Shown in pieces: positions 1 through 9,318 of a DNA stretch of 42,539 nt. The notes below the pieces were generated by a model. It was given only the letters and a program-made list of their open reading frames with translations, had not been told where the DNA came from and did not search any database. Numbering within the stretch: position 1 is the stretch's first letter; each line of letters begins with the position of its first letter. The position numbers were made by a program, and so were the translations under genes. Source of the DNA: Magnetococcales bacterium (lineage in GTDB: Bacteria; Pseudomonadota; Magnetococcia; Magnetococcales; JADFYX01); contig JADFZU010000023.1 in the NCBI GenBank assembly GCA_015232365.1, positions 1 to 42,539 on the forward strand. Reading direction: 5' to 3'.

Positions 1-309
1 GTTCTTATACCGTTATGGATGGGGGTTCCGGTAGTCACCATGAAGCAGAACTATTCTGGTCATCGATACGGCTCTGCCGTAGTTGAAAATTCTGGGTTTC
101 CAGAGTGGGTTGCCAAGAGCAAGGAGGAGTATCTGCTTATAATTGAGAGGCTGGTCAACAACCCGCAACAGTTGGAGGCGTTGTCAAAGCGCTTGCGTGA
201 TAGTCTGGCAACCTCCAGCATATGTGACGGCAAGAGCCTGGCGTTGAATATTGAGGGAGCATACAGAAAAGTCTGGAAGATGTGGTGCGGCAACAAGACC
301 AATGGCTAA
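1..309 (+). CDS. OGT-like (GT41/SPINDLY-type) glycosyltransferase, C-terminal end only
   Basis: This is the last part of a longer gene; the reading frame is open from the first base, so the start lies outside the window. The translated end contains the run LWMGVPVVTM, then a spaced GxPEWVAKSKEEY segment and a closing ICDG...AYRKVW segment. This is the pattern at the C-terminus of bacterial O-linked N-acetylglucosamine transferase-like proteins (GT41), which usually carry TPR repeats followed by a GT-B catalytic domain. Such enzymes transfer a sugar to protein Ser/Thr; in bacteria some modify flagellins or adhesins. The acceptor cannot be known from this fragment. The stop overlaps a possible ATG of the next gene, so the two may be cotranscribed. 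The family call is fairly secure; substrate is unknown. Confidence 0.75.
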   Translation, partial: VLIPLWMGVPVVTMKQNYSGHRYGSAVVENSGFPEWVAKSKEEYLLIIERLVNNPQQLEALSKRLRDSLATSSICDGKSLALNIEGAYRKVWKMWCGNKTNG

Positions 310-346
310 CTATCAAACAATAAGCGAAGAAAAAAATGCTGGAGCC

Positions 347-1249
347 ATGTTCCAGACTATAACTCTCTTTTTGCTGTTTGGCTTTTTTTTACTCCCAGCC
401 ACTCTTGATGCCGAGACCCTCTATAGCAAAAAAAATGGAATAAACGTTACTGTTGAGCCAAACCCAAAAGCAACACTGCTTACAAAACTGCAAAAGGATG
501 AAGCTGTTGAGTTGATAGAAAGTAAAGGGCGTTATGTAAAAGTGCGTATGGAAGACCAACGAACAGGCTGGGTCTACCGTTTTAAACTTAGCCAAAACGC
601 CCCAAAAAATCCGTTTATAAGCAGTGGAACATCACTCCTCTCCTTAGATGCTGCTAGTAGCTTATCTGTACATAGGCTCCCATCTGTACAGACTGGTGTA
701 AGGGGAATGACTCCAAAGCAGGCCGCATTACTATTAGATAAAGCCTCTGATGCCAATAGTGAAGGCAGGTATTCCCAAGCTGTTAATCTATACACAAAAA
801 TTATCAACCAAAACCAAAAACAGGTGGAGCTGTACTGGCACCGGGGCAACGCACTATACTCCATGGGAAAGTATTCCCAGGCAATTGCCGATTACCAAAA
901 GGCCACAAAACTAGACCCAGGATTTGACAGTGCTTTTGCCAGCCTGGGCTGGACCCTGATGATGGCAGGCCGTTTTGATGAAGCGTTGGCCCCATGCCAG
1001 AAAGCTTACCAGCTAAATAGAGAGAGTATCGTCTCAATTATCAATCTGGGCCACGCTTATCTTTTAACTGGTAGTGCCAAAAACGCCAGAAACTACTACC
1101 GCAAGGCTGTTCAACAGATTAGTAGCATAAAAGAGCTGGAAGATGGGCCGCTGGCAGACCTGAAACTTTTTATCAGTAAAGGCTGGCAGGTCAAAGCTGC
1201 CAATGTGGAGATAGCCTGGATGAAAAAACAACTGAAGAGAGATGGCTGA
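347..1249 (+). CDS. Secreted SH3-domain and TPR-repeat protein
   Basis: From the ATG at 347 the protein starts with a short hydrophobic stretch ending in LLPATLDA, a good Sec signal peptide. Next comes a bacterial SH3-like domain (roughly residues 20 to 75, ending GWVYRFKLSQ), which in this family binds cell wall or acts as a protein interaction module. The second half has about four TPR units with the typical YWHRGNALYSMGKYSQAIADY and LGWTLMMAGRFDEALAP patterns. An in-frame ATG at 302 overlaps the upstream stop and would add 15 polar residues before the signal peptide; I prefer 347 because the signal peptide then begins directly, although neither start has a strong ribosome binding site. The product is probably periplasmic and works as a scaffold; no catalytic motif is visible. 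Confidence 0.7.
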   Translation: MFQTITLFLLFGFFLLPATLDAETLYSKKNGINVTVEPNPKATLLTKLQKDEAVELIESKGRYVKVRMEDQRTGWVYRFKLSQNAPKNPFISSGTSLLSLDAASSLSVHRLPSVQTGVRGMTPKQAALLLDKASDANSEGRYSQAVNLYTKIINQNQKQVELYWHRGNALYSMGKYSQAIADYQKATKLDPGFDSAFASLGWTLMMAGRFDEALAPCQKAYQLNRESIVSIINLGHAYLLTGSAKNARNYYRKAVQQISSIKELEDGPLADLKLFISKGWQVKAANVEIAWMKKQLKRDG

Positions 1250-1269
1250 GGACAACTTATGAATGGGGC

Positions 1270-1293
1270 GGTAGAAAGATCTACCATCTTTTT
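1270..1293 (+). terminator. Putative rho-independent terminator after the SH3/TPR gene
   Basis: A GGTAGA / TCTACC stem with a 4-base AAGA loop (1270 to 1285) is followed by a short T run at 1289 to 1293. It lies 21 bases after the TGA of the SH3/TPR gene. The stem is short, so the call is moderate. It is not mirrored by an A run on the left, so it serves the plus strand only. Confidence 0.5.
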
Positions 1294-1345
1294 ATGCAAG
1301 TGATATCGAACCATATTGCCAGCTCTCCTTGCCAACCATTACTCC

Positions 1346-3307
1346 CTACCAGTACTGCATGATTTTGGTTCCTGGATAATAAAAATCAAGAATTTCCCGG
1401 TAGGTGTGACCAGCTTTAGCCATATACTGTCCACCCCACTGCATATAACCTATTCCATGTCCAAAACCTCGACCGGTAAAAACAAATTTTCCACCTCTAT
1501 TTTTTATTTTAACAATAGTATCCGGCAAGGTTCCGATCCGCCCAGCTAAGCCCAGGGTGACTTTAGGCCGAAAGCGGATGGTTTTGGATTTTCCTCCATC
1601 GTAGAGCAGACGGACGGTGACCACACGGCCAGAAGGGCCGATGTATACCGGCTTGATGGACTCAAGGTTTTTTATCCTGACCTTCCGTTTGGCAAGGTTT
1701 CGCTCCAGCTCTTTTTTTGAGTGGCTATACTCCCAGGTAGCCAACCCGGCCTTTCCTGATTGCAGGCTCCAAGGATCTTCATGGGCTACCAAATAGTGGT
1801 GCGAACTGTCCCAACGAGTGGAGTACTCTTTTTGCGGGTCGGCGGTATGACCACCACTATTTGCAGCAAACATCGCTAGAATAGGCTGTAGTTTACCATT
1901 ACGAACTGCAGTAATAATCTCGCCACGAGTATCTAAAACCGCTTTTGAGGTCCTTTTATGCTCACTATCCAGACCGCCATAGACCTGACTACGGATGCTG
2001 TCATAAACATCAAACTCATCTTTGGCATGTTTCCGCACATCGTTATATGCGTAAGTGCGTGCTGCCAATGCTTGAGATTTAAGAGCGTTATACTTCCATG
2101 ATGGTGGCGATTCCGCCGGAACTACACCAAGCAGATAATCTTCAATCTTGACATGGTTGATTATCCTAACCCTTCCCTTTTTAGCCGCTAGCATAATAAA
2201 ACCACGAACTCTTTTAGATTTTGCCATTTTTTTGCCATAAGATAGCTTGATAGGACCGCTAGCAGTGATCTTAACCTCCCTCCCAAAACCTCTGCCGTTA
2301 TGGCTAACCTGTCCATTTTCAACCTTTAACTCAACACCTGAGCCAAGACTGTACTCCCTGCCATTCGATGTAAAAACCAGCCCCCTCCCTGCAACAAGCA
2401 CTCTGTCGGAACCCTTGGTAAAGAGAACCCTGACTACTGGCTCTGAGGATTTTTTAAAATCGGCAGAGGCCAAACCATAAATTTTTTCTTTGGCTTTGGC
2501 ATCAGCACTATGTAGAGCCTGCTCTTTAGCTTCAGCCTCTCGTCTAGCTCTAGCAGCTTTTTCAGCCTCTGCCCGAGCCTGGGCCTGCATCCGCTCTGCC
2601 TCTTTGGTTCTTGCTATAGCTTGCAGACGAGCGGCCTCTTTTGCTCTGGCTTCTGCCATGGCTTTAAAACGTTTCTCCTCGGCCCTCTTGGCTTTGATAA
2701 ACTCTTTAAACTTGGCATCCTCACGTTTTATTGCTGCCACCTGCTGCCTTGTCGCCTCCTGCCGGGCATACTTTCTCTTATAGGCTGCGGTAGCCATAAC
2801 CTTTTTAGCTTCATCGGCCAAAAGCTCAACCTGAAACTGATAACGACCGTTACCATAACGGAAATTATACACATCAACTTTTTCACGTACCTCCAGATAT
2901 CTCTCGGTCTCAAAAAGCAAGAGAATCTCCTTGTAGAGAGAGTTTTCAGCAAACTTTGGATACTCTTTTTGAATCTGCCGGTAGATTTTCAGGGAGCTGT
3001 CAGGTGAGTCTAAAAAAGAGGTAAAGGTTGTCGCCATATACAGCAACGCTTTTACTTTGGTTTTCTCTAACTTGGAGGTTTCAAATGCATTTTCAAAATA
3101 GGATAGAGCATCCAGATAACGCCGCTCATCCATCGCCAGACTGCCGACGTTGATGTTGAACTGGGCTATACTTTCTGGGTTGTCTTCAAAGTCAGAAGTT
3201 TCGTCTGCTCCGGCACTGTTATAGGCAGATAAAAAAAGTAGAGTGCAAAGAACAAACAAAAAACCTAGTTTGCCAGACCTGCTAAATGGTGACAAAAAGC
3301 CCCGCAT
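1346..3307 (-). CDS. SpoIID/LytB-domain protein with TPR-like and coiled-coil regions
   Basis: The N-terminus has a signal peptide (hydrophobic core GFLFVLCTLLFLSA, cleavage near NSAGA). Helical TPR-like repeats follow to about residue 165, then a long charged Ala/Glu/Arg coiled coil (about 180 to 285). The C-terminal half is a SpoIID/LytB domain: the motifs VKIEDYLLGVVPAE, SQALAARTYA and the closing GRGFGHGIGYMQWG are all present. In Bacillus SpoIID this fold is a lytic transglycosylase that cleaves glycan strands without stem peptides; the Glu of VVPAE corresponds to the catalytic acid. In diderms these proteins are periplasmic or bound to peptidoglycan. The start is supported by GGAGGGAGG just upstream of the ATG. 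The gene stands alone on the minus strand and is divergent from feoB. Domain assignment is secure; the cellular role is inferred. Confidence 0.88.
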   Translation of the reverse strand: MRGFLSPFSRSGKLGFLFVLCTLLFLSAYNSAGADETSDFEDNPESIAQFNINVGSLAMDERRYLDALSYFENAFETSKLEKTKVKALLYMATTFTSFLDSPDSSLKIYRQIQKEYPKFAENSLYKEILLLFETERYLEVREKVDVYNFRYGNGRYQFQVELLADEAKKVMATAAYKRKYARQEATRQQVAAIKREDAKFKEFIKAKRAEEKRFKAMAEARAKEAARLQAIARTKEAERMQAQARAEAEKAARARREAEAKEQALHSADAKAKEKIYGLASADFKKSSEPVVRVLFTKGSDRVLVAGRGLVFTSNGREYSLGSGVELKVENGQVSHNGRGFGREVKITASGPIKLSYGKKMAKSKRVRGFIMLAAKKGRVRIINHVKIEDYLLGVVPAESPPSWKYNALKSQALAARTYAYNDVRKHAKDEFDVYDSIRSQVYGGLDSEHKRTSKAVLDTRGEIITAVRNGKLQPILAMFAANSGGHTADPQKEYSTRWDSSHHYLVAHEDPWSLQSGKAGLATWEYSHSKKELERNLAKRKVRIKNLESIKPVYIGPSGRVVTVRLLYDGGKSKTIRFRPKVTLGLAGRIGTLPDTIVKIKNRGGKFVFTGRGFGHGIGYMQWGGQYMAKAGHTYREILDFYYPGTKIMQYW

Positions 3308-3533
3308 CCTCCCTCCAATAGTTGATTACAACTCTAATTTCACAACAATCATAAAGGGTTATTATGGCACAACAGTTCAGCTATTTCTATAAACATTTAT
3401 CCGTTGCTTGCTAAATACAGTGTACCATCTTTAATTGGCAAAAGAGAACTCCTACCAATTGAATCAATGACAAGCTATTATCTCCAAAATAATCAGTATG
3501 TAGAAGTTTATTGCAAGCAGAGGGAAATAACCT

Positions 3534-5690
3534 ATGAAAGCAGAAACTAAATCTTCACCAAAACCCTCCAAGGTGATCACCGTTGGGCTGGTTGGAAATC
3601 CCAACTGCGGCAAAACATCGCTTTTCAATAAACTCTCCGGCAGTCAGGGTAGTATTGGTAACTATCCAAGAGTGACAGTTGAGATCCAGGAGAGCATTTT
3701 TTTCTATAAAGGCGTTGAGATTCGCCTTATGGATCTACCTGGGATCTACTCTCTAACCTCAACCTCTCCTGAGGAGCGGATAGGCCGTGATTTTCTCCAC
3801 TCAGAAAAGGCCGACGTATTAATCAATGTTCTGGATGCAGGCAACCTTGACCGCTCTCTATTTTTGACCACCCAACTTCTGGAGATGGGTCAAGCCACAG
3901 TCTACACCCTTAACATGATCGACGAAGCAACATCCAAAGGGGTTCGCATCGACACCTTTAATCTTGCCAGTATGCTAGGTGGCCCGGTGGTAGAGACAAA
4001 TGCCAAACTTGCCTTAGGTCTTGATAAGGTCATGGATGCCGTACTAGAACTGGCTGATAAACCCCACGATAAAATTAATCCGGTTATCCTCCCCTACGAC
4101 AGCCATCTTGAGAATGCCATTTCTCAAGTTAAAAATCTTCTTACCAAACTCCACCCTGGAGAGATGGATCAACATCAAAGCCGCTGGCTATCCATCAAAC
4201 TACTTGAGGGGGATGATGAACTTCTCAGACGGGAGGGTGAACACAACCATTTAATAGAGTTGGTACGTCGTGCTCGCTACGACCTTGCCCATAGCCATGA
4301 TGAGTCTTGTGACAGCATGTTTGCCGATGCCCGTTACGGTTTTATCCACGGATTGCTCTTGGAAGTACGCAAAATAGATACGCTTCCGGCACAACGAATG
4401 CAGCTTACCAGACGAATTGATCAACTTTTGCTGCACAGGGTTTTAGGTCTGCCAATCTTTATCGGCTTGATGTGGCTGATGTTTGAGTCCACATTTACAT
4501 TGGGGGCATATCCTGCCCAATGGATCGACCAGGGTGTCCGGTTATTATCGGACGGTGTTGGTAGTTTCATGCCCCACGGCCTGGTTCGTGATCTGGTGAT
4601 GGACGGGATGATCATGGGTATTGGTGCCGTGGTGGTTTTTCTCCCTTATATTTTAATCCTCTTCTTTTTTATCGCCATGTTTAGCGAAACTGGCTATTTA
4701 GCCAGAACCTCCTTTCTGCTTGATAGGATTATGCATATCTTCGGGCTACACGGTAAGGCGTTTATTCCCCTGGTGATGGGCTTTGGCTGTAATGTCCCAG
4801 CAGTAATGGCTACTCGCACTATCGAAAGCCCAAGAGCACGCCTGGTGGCGGTGTTGATCAACCCATTTATGTCCTGTTCCCAGCGGCTACCGGCATTTAT
4901 TCTACTTAGCGGAGCCTTTTTTGCGGAGCATGCTGGGCGGATGATCTTCATCATGTATATGATCAGCATTGCGACAGCTATGGGAGCAGCAGTTTTTTTA
5001 AGCCGGGTAGTTGTTAAAGGCGGCGATGAATCTTTTGTTATGGAACTACCGCCATACCGGTTTCCTACTATAGAGTCAATTCTTACCCACATCGGCTCAA
5101 GAGCATACGATTTTGTGCGAATGGTCGGCGGAGTGATCGTGGTCGGCTCCATAACCATATGGTTTCTCCAGCAGTTTCCCCGAGACATTGAATATAGCGT
5201 TGACTATGAGGCCAGTATTGCCCAGGCCCAGCTAATCCCTGATGCAACCAAACAGAGTATGGCAGTTAAAAAGCTTAAAGACCTTCAAGAGCAAGAGCGG
5301 GTGGAAAAAAGCTATCTGGGCAGGGTCGGTCAATCTATAGCTCCACTGTTTTCCATTCAGGGCTTTGACTGGATTGACTCAGTTGCAATTATCTCTGGGA
5401 TTTTTGCCAAAGAGGTTGTGGTGGCCAGTTATGGAGTATTATATGGTCAGAGTGATGGCGGTGAGTCTGGCTCTGCAGGATTACAGAACGCTATAGCCAA
5501 ATCCATGTCCCCCATCACCGCCTTTGCCCTTATGGTTTTCCTCCTGCTCTACTCGCCATGCCTATCAACTATTGCCGCCATAACACGGGAGGCTGGATGG
5601 CATTGGGCCACATTTTCAATAGTTTTTTCCCTCGCACTAGCCTGGTCACTCTCAGCTTTGATAGTTACCTTTGGAGGTCTGATTTTATAA
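3534..5690 (+). CDS. feoB: FeoB ferrous iron transporter
   Basis: This encodes a 718-residue inner-membrane Fe(II) transporter, close to the usual FeoB length. The cytosolic G domain starts with GNPNCGKT (residues 21 to 28, G1), followed by a switch region, DLPGIYSL (G3) and a helical GDI-like segment. The membrane part has both Gate regions with their conserved cysteines: GCNVPAVMATRTI, SCSQRLPAFILLSG and YSPCLSTIAAITRE. An AGAGGGA ribosome binding site sits 8 bases before the ATG. No feoA or feoC lies next to it. The 226-base divergent region upstream (3308 to 3533) must hold the promoters for this gene and the SpoIID gene; I found no convincing Fur box there, so iron control cannot be claimed from sequence. 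Confidence 0.96.
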   Translation: MKAETKSSPKPSKVITVGLVGNPNCGKTSLFNKLSGSQGSIGNYPRVTVEIQESIFFYKGVEIRLMDLPGIYSLTSTSPEERIGRDFLHSEKADVLINVLDAGNLDRSLFLTTQLLEMGQATVYTLNMIDEATSKGVRIDTFNLASMLGGPVVETNAKLALGLDKVMDAVLELADKPHDKINPVILPYDSHLENAISQVKNLLTKLHPGEMDQHQSRWLSIKLLEGDDELLRREGEHNHLIELVRRARYDLAHSHDESCDSMFADARYGFIHGLLLEVRKIDTLPAQRMQLTRRIDQLLLHRVLGLPIFIGLMWLMFESTFTLGAYPAQWIDQGVRLLSDGVGSFMPHGLVRDLVMDGMIMGIGAVVVFLPYILILFFFIAMFSETGYLARTSFLLDRIMHIFGLHGKAFIPLVMGFGCNVPAVMATRTIESPRARLVAVLINPFMSCSQRLPAFILLSGAFFAEHAGRMIFIMYMISIATAMGAAVFLSRVVVKGGDESFVMELPPYRFPTIESILTHIGSRAYDFVRMVGGVIVVGSITIWFLQQFPRDIEYSVDYEASIAQAQLIPDATKQSMAVKKLKDLQEQERVEKSYLGRVGQSIAPLFSIQGFDWIDSVAIISGIFAKEVVVASYGVLYGQSDGGESGSAGLQNAIAKSMSPITAFALMVFLLLYSPCLSTIAAITREAGWHWATFSIVFSLALAWSLSALIVTFGGLIL

Positions 5691-5738
5691 TCCTGGATTC
5701 TAGCCTGCATAGAAGTGATGGCGTTGAAAAGATAGCTT

Positions 5739-6032
5739 TTAGACAACAGTAAAAATACTATCAAGGTTTGTTGTGGTAATTATTTTATGTACATCTCTGT
5801 TGGTATTTGTTATAGACACGTTGACATCATACCCAAGCTTTTCTTTCAGCAGTATAAGACAACCCAAACCACCACTATCAACAAAAATAGTTTTTGAAAA
5901 ATCAACTTCGCATTCAGTTATTTCAGACCAATCAACTTGAAATTCGTTGATTTTCTGCCATAATTTGTTGGTAAACATACCATCGACAGAAATTGTAAGT
6001 TTTTTATTTTTATAATAAATTTGACAAGACAC
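5739..6032 (-). CDS. Small STAS-domain protein (anti-sigma-factor-antagonist type)
   Basis: A 97-residue protein made of one STAS domain. The segment VDFSKTIFVDSGGLGCLILLKEK matches the loop of SpoIIAA/RsbV in which the Ser after Asp is phosphorylated by a partner kinase; here this is Ser53 of DSGGLG, so the phosphorylation site is kept. Stand-alone STAS proteins act as partner switches, or as the MlaB subunit of lipid transporters. No anti-sigma kinase or phosphatase gene is beside it. It is convergent with feoB, 48 bases away. The mla operon in this window has no mlaB in the usual place, so a role as a distant MlaB is possible but not supported by anything else here. Confidence 0.78.
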   Translation of the reverse strand: MSCQIYYKNKKLTISVDGMFTNKLWQKINEFQVDWSEITECEVDFSKTIFVDSGGLGCLILLKEKLGYDVNVSITNTNRDVHKIITTTNLDSIFTVV

Positions 6033-6171
6033 AACACTATACCACTTTCATTCCATAAAAATTATGGCAATTACTGCCCCCGTGTTAAAAGAACATTATA
6101 CAACAACCATTTAATCCGTACCAGTACAAGCAGACAATATAAATCAAAAGGAAGTCAGAAAAAATGCCTCC

Positions 6172-7353
6172 ATGAAGATTCTGCACATAACACCACACTA
6201 CTGGCCTCCTATGGGTCCAGATGATACAGTTATTCCGCTGCGTGGCCTCTGCCGCAGCCTGGCTGAACGTGGTCATGAAGTTCATGTCTATACTAGCAAC
6301 CGTGATGGTTCAGACCTGCTCAAAGTTCCAACAGGCAAACCCATGGAGCACGATGGGGTTGTCGTAAGCTATTTTTCCTCCCCTAACCTGTTGGGGCAGT
6401 ATTTCCAGTCTCCAGCTATGGCCGAGACAGTAAGGCAGAACATCAAGCAGTTTGATATAGTCCATATCCACACATGCTTTACCTGGCCTGCAATCATGGC
6501 TAGCCGTATTGCAGCAAAGGCTGGAATACCCTACATTTTTTCACCGCAAAACATGTTGGAAAAGTCTCTTTTTTCAGGCAGAAACGCAATAATAAAGTGG
6601 CTATGGTTCTATCTGTTTGGCAAAAAAATATTACGCCAAGCAAGCTATATCCACCTTACCTCCAGACGAGAAGACCGGGAGCTTGCAAAATTTTACCAAA
6701 AAAGTGTAGCCATTAAAATTATCGCCAACGGGGTTTCGCCACCAGATAAAATATCCAACGTAGAACAACTGCTGTTACAACCGTGGCAAAACAAGGACTA
6801 TGTGCTGGCTATGGGAGATATTTGCTGGAAAAATGGTTTGAACCGCCTGATTAGTGCATGGAGCTATAAAATTGATGTGCCTCTGGTAATAGCAGGCACA
6901 GATGATGAGACAACCACCGCCAACATTTTTGCTCAAGCCGATAAAGATGGGGTTGCTGATAGCATTCATTTTATAGGTCCGGCCCATGGACAGAAAAAAT
7001 GGTCCTTGCTCAACAACGCCTCTCTGTTGGTTATACCATCCCATAGTGAAGGCTTTGGCAACTTGGTATTAGAGGCAATGGCGGCAGGTTGCCCGGTTAT
7101 CACCAGAGCAGAAATTGGTGCAGCCTCCATTCTGGAGGAGGCCAAAGCTGGACTGGTAGTTAGCGGAGGTCCAAAGCAGCTTGCCCAGAGCATAAATGAG
7201 ATACTTACCGATCACTCGTGGCGACAAGCAATGGGACGGCGTGGAGTAGAACACGTACAGAGATACTACACATGGCCAACAATTGCCGAATCAATGGAGG
7301 GCCTCTATGTTGAGGCAAAATTGAAACGAAAAACCAGACATGGAAAAAGCTGA
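6172..7353 (+). CDS. GT4-family glycosyltransferase
   Basis: A 393-residue GT-B enzyme. The N-terminus has MKILHITPHYWPPMGP and LAERGHEVHVYTS, typical of the GT4 acceptor domain. The C-terminal nucleotide-sugar domain has HSEGFGNLVLEAMAAGCPV, the EX7E-type motif of retaining GT4 enzymes. It is cytosolic or membrane-associated and probably adds a hexose to a surface glycan precursor; donor and acceptor are unknown. A GGAAG sequence lies rather far (about 17 bases) from the ATG at 6172, so the start is less certain than the family. The gene stands alone, after the divergent STAS gene. Confidence 0.88.
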   Translation: MKILHITPHYWPPMGPDDTVIPLRGLCRSLAERGHEVHVYTSNRDGSDLLKVPTGKPMEHDGVVVSYFSSPNLLGQYFQSPAMAETVRQNIKQFDIVHIHTCFTWPAIMASRIAAKAGIPYIFSPQNMLEKSLFSGRNAIIKWLWFYLFGKKILRQASYIHLTSRREDRELAKFYQKSVAIKIIANGVSPPDKISNVEQLLLQPWQNKDYVLAMGDICWKNGLNRLISAWSYKIDVPLVIAGTDDETTTANIFAQADKDGVADSIHFIGPAHGQKKWSLLNNASLLVIPSHSEGFGNLVLEAMAAGCPVITRAEIGAASILEEAKAGLVVSGGPKQLAQSINEILTDHSWRQAMGRRGVEHVQRYYTWPTIAESMEGLYVEAKLKRKTRHGKS

Positions 7354-7880
7354 AAAATTTTGATTCGTACTGTGGTGCCACATTGTAAACCATTTTTTAA
7401 ATTTCGATTAATTTCTTGGATATTTTATTTGCAAAAATAGCTATCAAGGCTTATGTTACAAGGAATTCATGTGCAACTGCTAAAAATAGTGGACATGGGC
7501 TATCTGGTGTGAAAATACCTGCACATTTAGAACAAATACTCTGCACAATGAAGTTAAATCTGTAAAAAAATCTGGATTGTTCAACAATTTTTTGTATCAA
7601 AACTCAATACTTTCTATTTTATAAATGAATTTACTGGTTTAGACCTAAACAAAAAAGCTGTCTTGACATCAATGACACAACTGCCTCGTCTAGGTTGAGC
7701 ACCACCTGCTTTCCTTAAAATTGGGTTTAATCTGTTCATGGGCCGCCAGAAATGGTTGCTGGCACCCATATACAGTGGAGTTAATAAAAATCTTTTTCTT
7801 TAACATCTATCTGCTAATTCATTGATATAGAGGCTTTGCTTCTGTTTTAGTGGGCCTAATACAAAAAAAGAAGAAATAAA
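7354..7880. other. Intergenic region of 527 bp without a recognisable gene
   Basis: AT-rich sequence with no open frame of note. It must carry the promoter of the DASS transporter. A weak ATTGTT / AACAAT hairpin followed by a T run lies near 7575 to 7593 and might end transcription of the glycosyltransferase gene, but it is far downstream. No RNA gene or repeat copy is seen. Confidence 0.5.
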
Positions 7881-9305
7881 TTGCAAAAATATCTATTACA
7901 AAAAAGGTGGTTTTTTATCGCTCTTATAGTCGGAGCGATAATGTTGAACCTTCCCGTGCCTGAAGGTCTATCTTACAAGGGGTGGGTAGTTCTCACCATG
8001 ACGGTTTCAGCCACCATCTTGTTTGTGACCGAACCGGTCCCTCTGCCTACAGTAGCATTGATGATTGTTCTTGGTCAGATCCTTCTGCTGAAAATAGACT
8101 CAAATACCGTGGCCCGCAGCCTGATGAACGACTCGGTGCTGTTTATCATGGGTTCCCTCATGTTGGCGGTGGGAATTGTTAAACAGAAGCTACATAAACG
8201 TATCGCCCTTTTAATAATCAAATTTACCGGAACAAAAACGGTTCGGGTCGCTTTTGGAATTTCGGTTGTTTCAGGTATTTTGGCCTCTTTTATTGGTGAA
8301 CATACTGTTGCCGCCATGATGTTGCCAGTGGGAGTTACCCTGATTCGCTTAACCTCAGAAGATCCCAAAGATGTGCACAACCTTGCTGCTGTTCTGCTTT
8401 TCTCCATAGCCTATGGCTGCTCTGTTGCCGGAATCGGAACCCCGTCAGGCGGTGCAAGAAATGCTATTATGATCGGTTACTGGAAAGATTTTTTCTACCA
8501 CCCTTCAGACCCTGAATCTGCGGTCTATCTAGTCGACTACCTGCGCTGGATGGCCTATGCCTATCCACTGTTTTTAATCCAACTGCCATTTGTAACTGCC
8601 ATGCTTATGTTTACCTTTAAGCCGGAAGTTGATGATCTGGCCCCTGCCGTGGAAAAATTAAGGGGTCAAGTCGCTGAGCAGGGACCGCTTAAATCCAGCG
8701 ATTTTGTCTCTATTGGTCTGTTTTCCATGGTATTAATAAGCTGGATGACAATTTCTGGTAGCTTGGGTATGGGTACTGTTGCTATTATGGGAGCTGTCTT
8801 CTTCCTGGCTGCAGGTTTAGTGCTGTGGGATGATCTTAATTCTGGTGTTAACTGGGGTGTGGTACTTCTCTATGGTGCAGCCATCTCCCTTGGTGTACAG
8901 ATGAAAGATACTGGAGCTGCCGAATGGGTTGCCGTCAGTTTTCTCTCGCTCTTGACACCTATAGGGGCAGATCAAGGCATCGGGTTGTGGGCAGCGGTAT
9001 CGGTATTGACCACAGGTGTTACCAACACCATGTCCAACGGGGCTGCGGTTGCAGTTCTTGGCCCAATTGTACTTAAAATGGCAACTGCAGCTAATGAAAG
9101 TCCAATTGTTATTGGCTTTATAACAGCAGTATCTTCTGCTTTTGCCTATCTGACTGTTGTCGGGACTCCTGCCTGTACTATTGTTTATGCGTCAGGATAT
9201 TTAAAAACCAGCGACTTTTTGAAAGTTGGCTGGAAAATGATTCTTATATCTACCATGTTGATGATTGCCTGTGCTTATCTTTACTGGCCTATGGTTGGAG
9301 CTTAA
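7881..9305 (+). CDS. DASS (SLC13)-family anion transporter
   Basis: A 474-residue multi-helix inner-membrane protein with the layout of divalent anion:sodium symporters. The C-terminal signature is clear: TNTMSNGAA and then SSAFAYLTVVGTPACTIVY, resembling the second SNT-containing hairpin of VcINDY-type carriers. In the first repeat the place of the SNT motif is taken by GEHTVAAMML. These Ser-Asn-Thr motifs bind carboxylate and lie near sodium in characterised dicarboxylate members, so the substrate may differ (sulfate, dicarboxylate or another anion). The start is a TTG at 7881 with AAGAAG upstream; an ATG at 7941 would cut away the first helix. The UspA-like gene follows after 13 bases, so they form an operon. 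Confidence 0.85.
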   Translation: MQKYLLQKRWFFIALIVGAIMLNLPVPEGLSYKGWVVLTMTVSATILFVTEPVPLPTVALMIVLGQILLLKIDSNTVARSLMNDSVLFIMGSLMLAVGIVKQKLHKRIALLIIKFTGTKTVRVAFGISVVSGILASFIGEHTVAAMMLPVGVTLIRLTSEDPKDVHNLAAVLLFSIAYGCSVAGIGTPSGGARNAIMIGYWKDFFYHPSDPESAVYLVDYLRWMAYAYPLFLIQLPFVTAMLMFTFKPEVDDLAPAVEKLRGQVAEQGPLKSSDFVSIGLFSMVLISWMTISGSLGMGTVAIMGAVFFLAAGLVLWDDLNSGVNWGVVLLYGAAISLGVQMKDTGAAEWVAVSFLSLLTPIGADQGIGLWAAVSVLTTGVTNTMSNGAAVAVLGPIVLKMATAANESPIVIGFITAVSSAFAYLTVVGTPACTIVYASGYLKTSDFLKVGWKMILISTMLMIACAYLYWPMVGA

Positions 9306-9318
9306 TTGGGGAAGTTAA

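Noticed and set aside
2490-2783. Alanine-rich open frame on the plus strand
   Set aside because: It is the shadow of the charged coiled coil of the SpoIID-type gene on the other strand and has no ribosome binding site.
3308-3533. Fur box upstream of feoB
   Set aside because: I found no segment with a convincing match to the palindromic Fur consensus, so iron regulation is not claimed.
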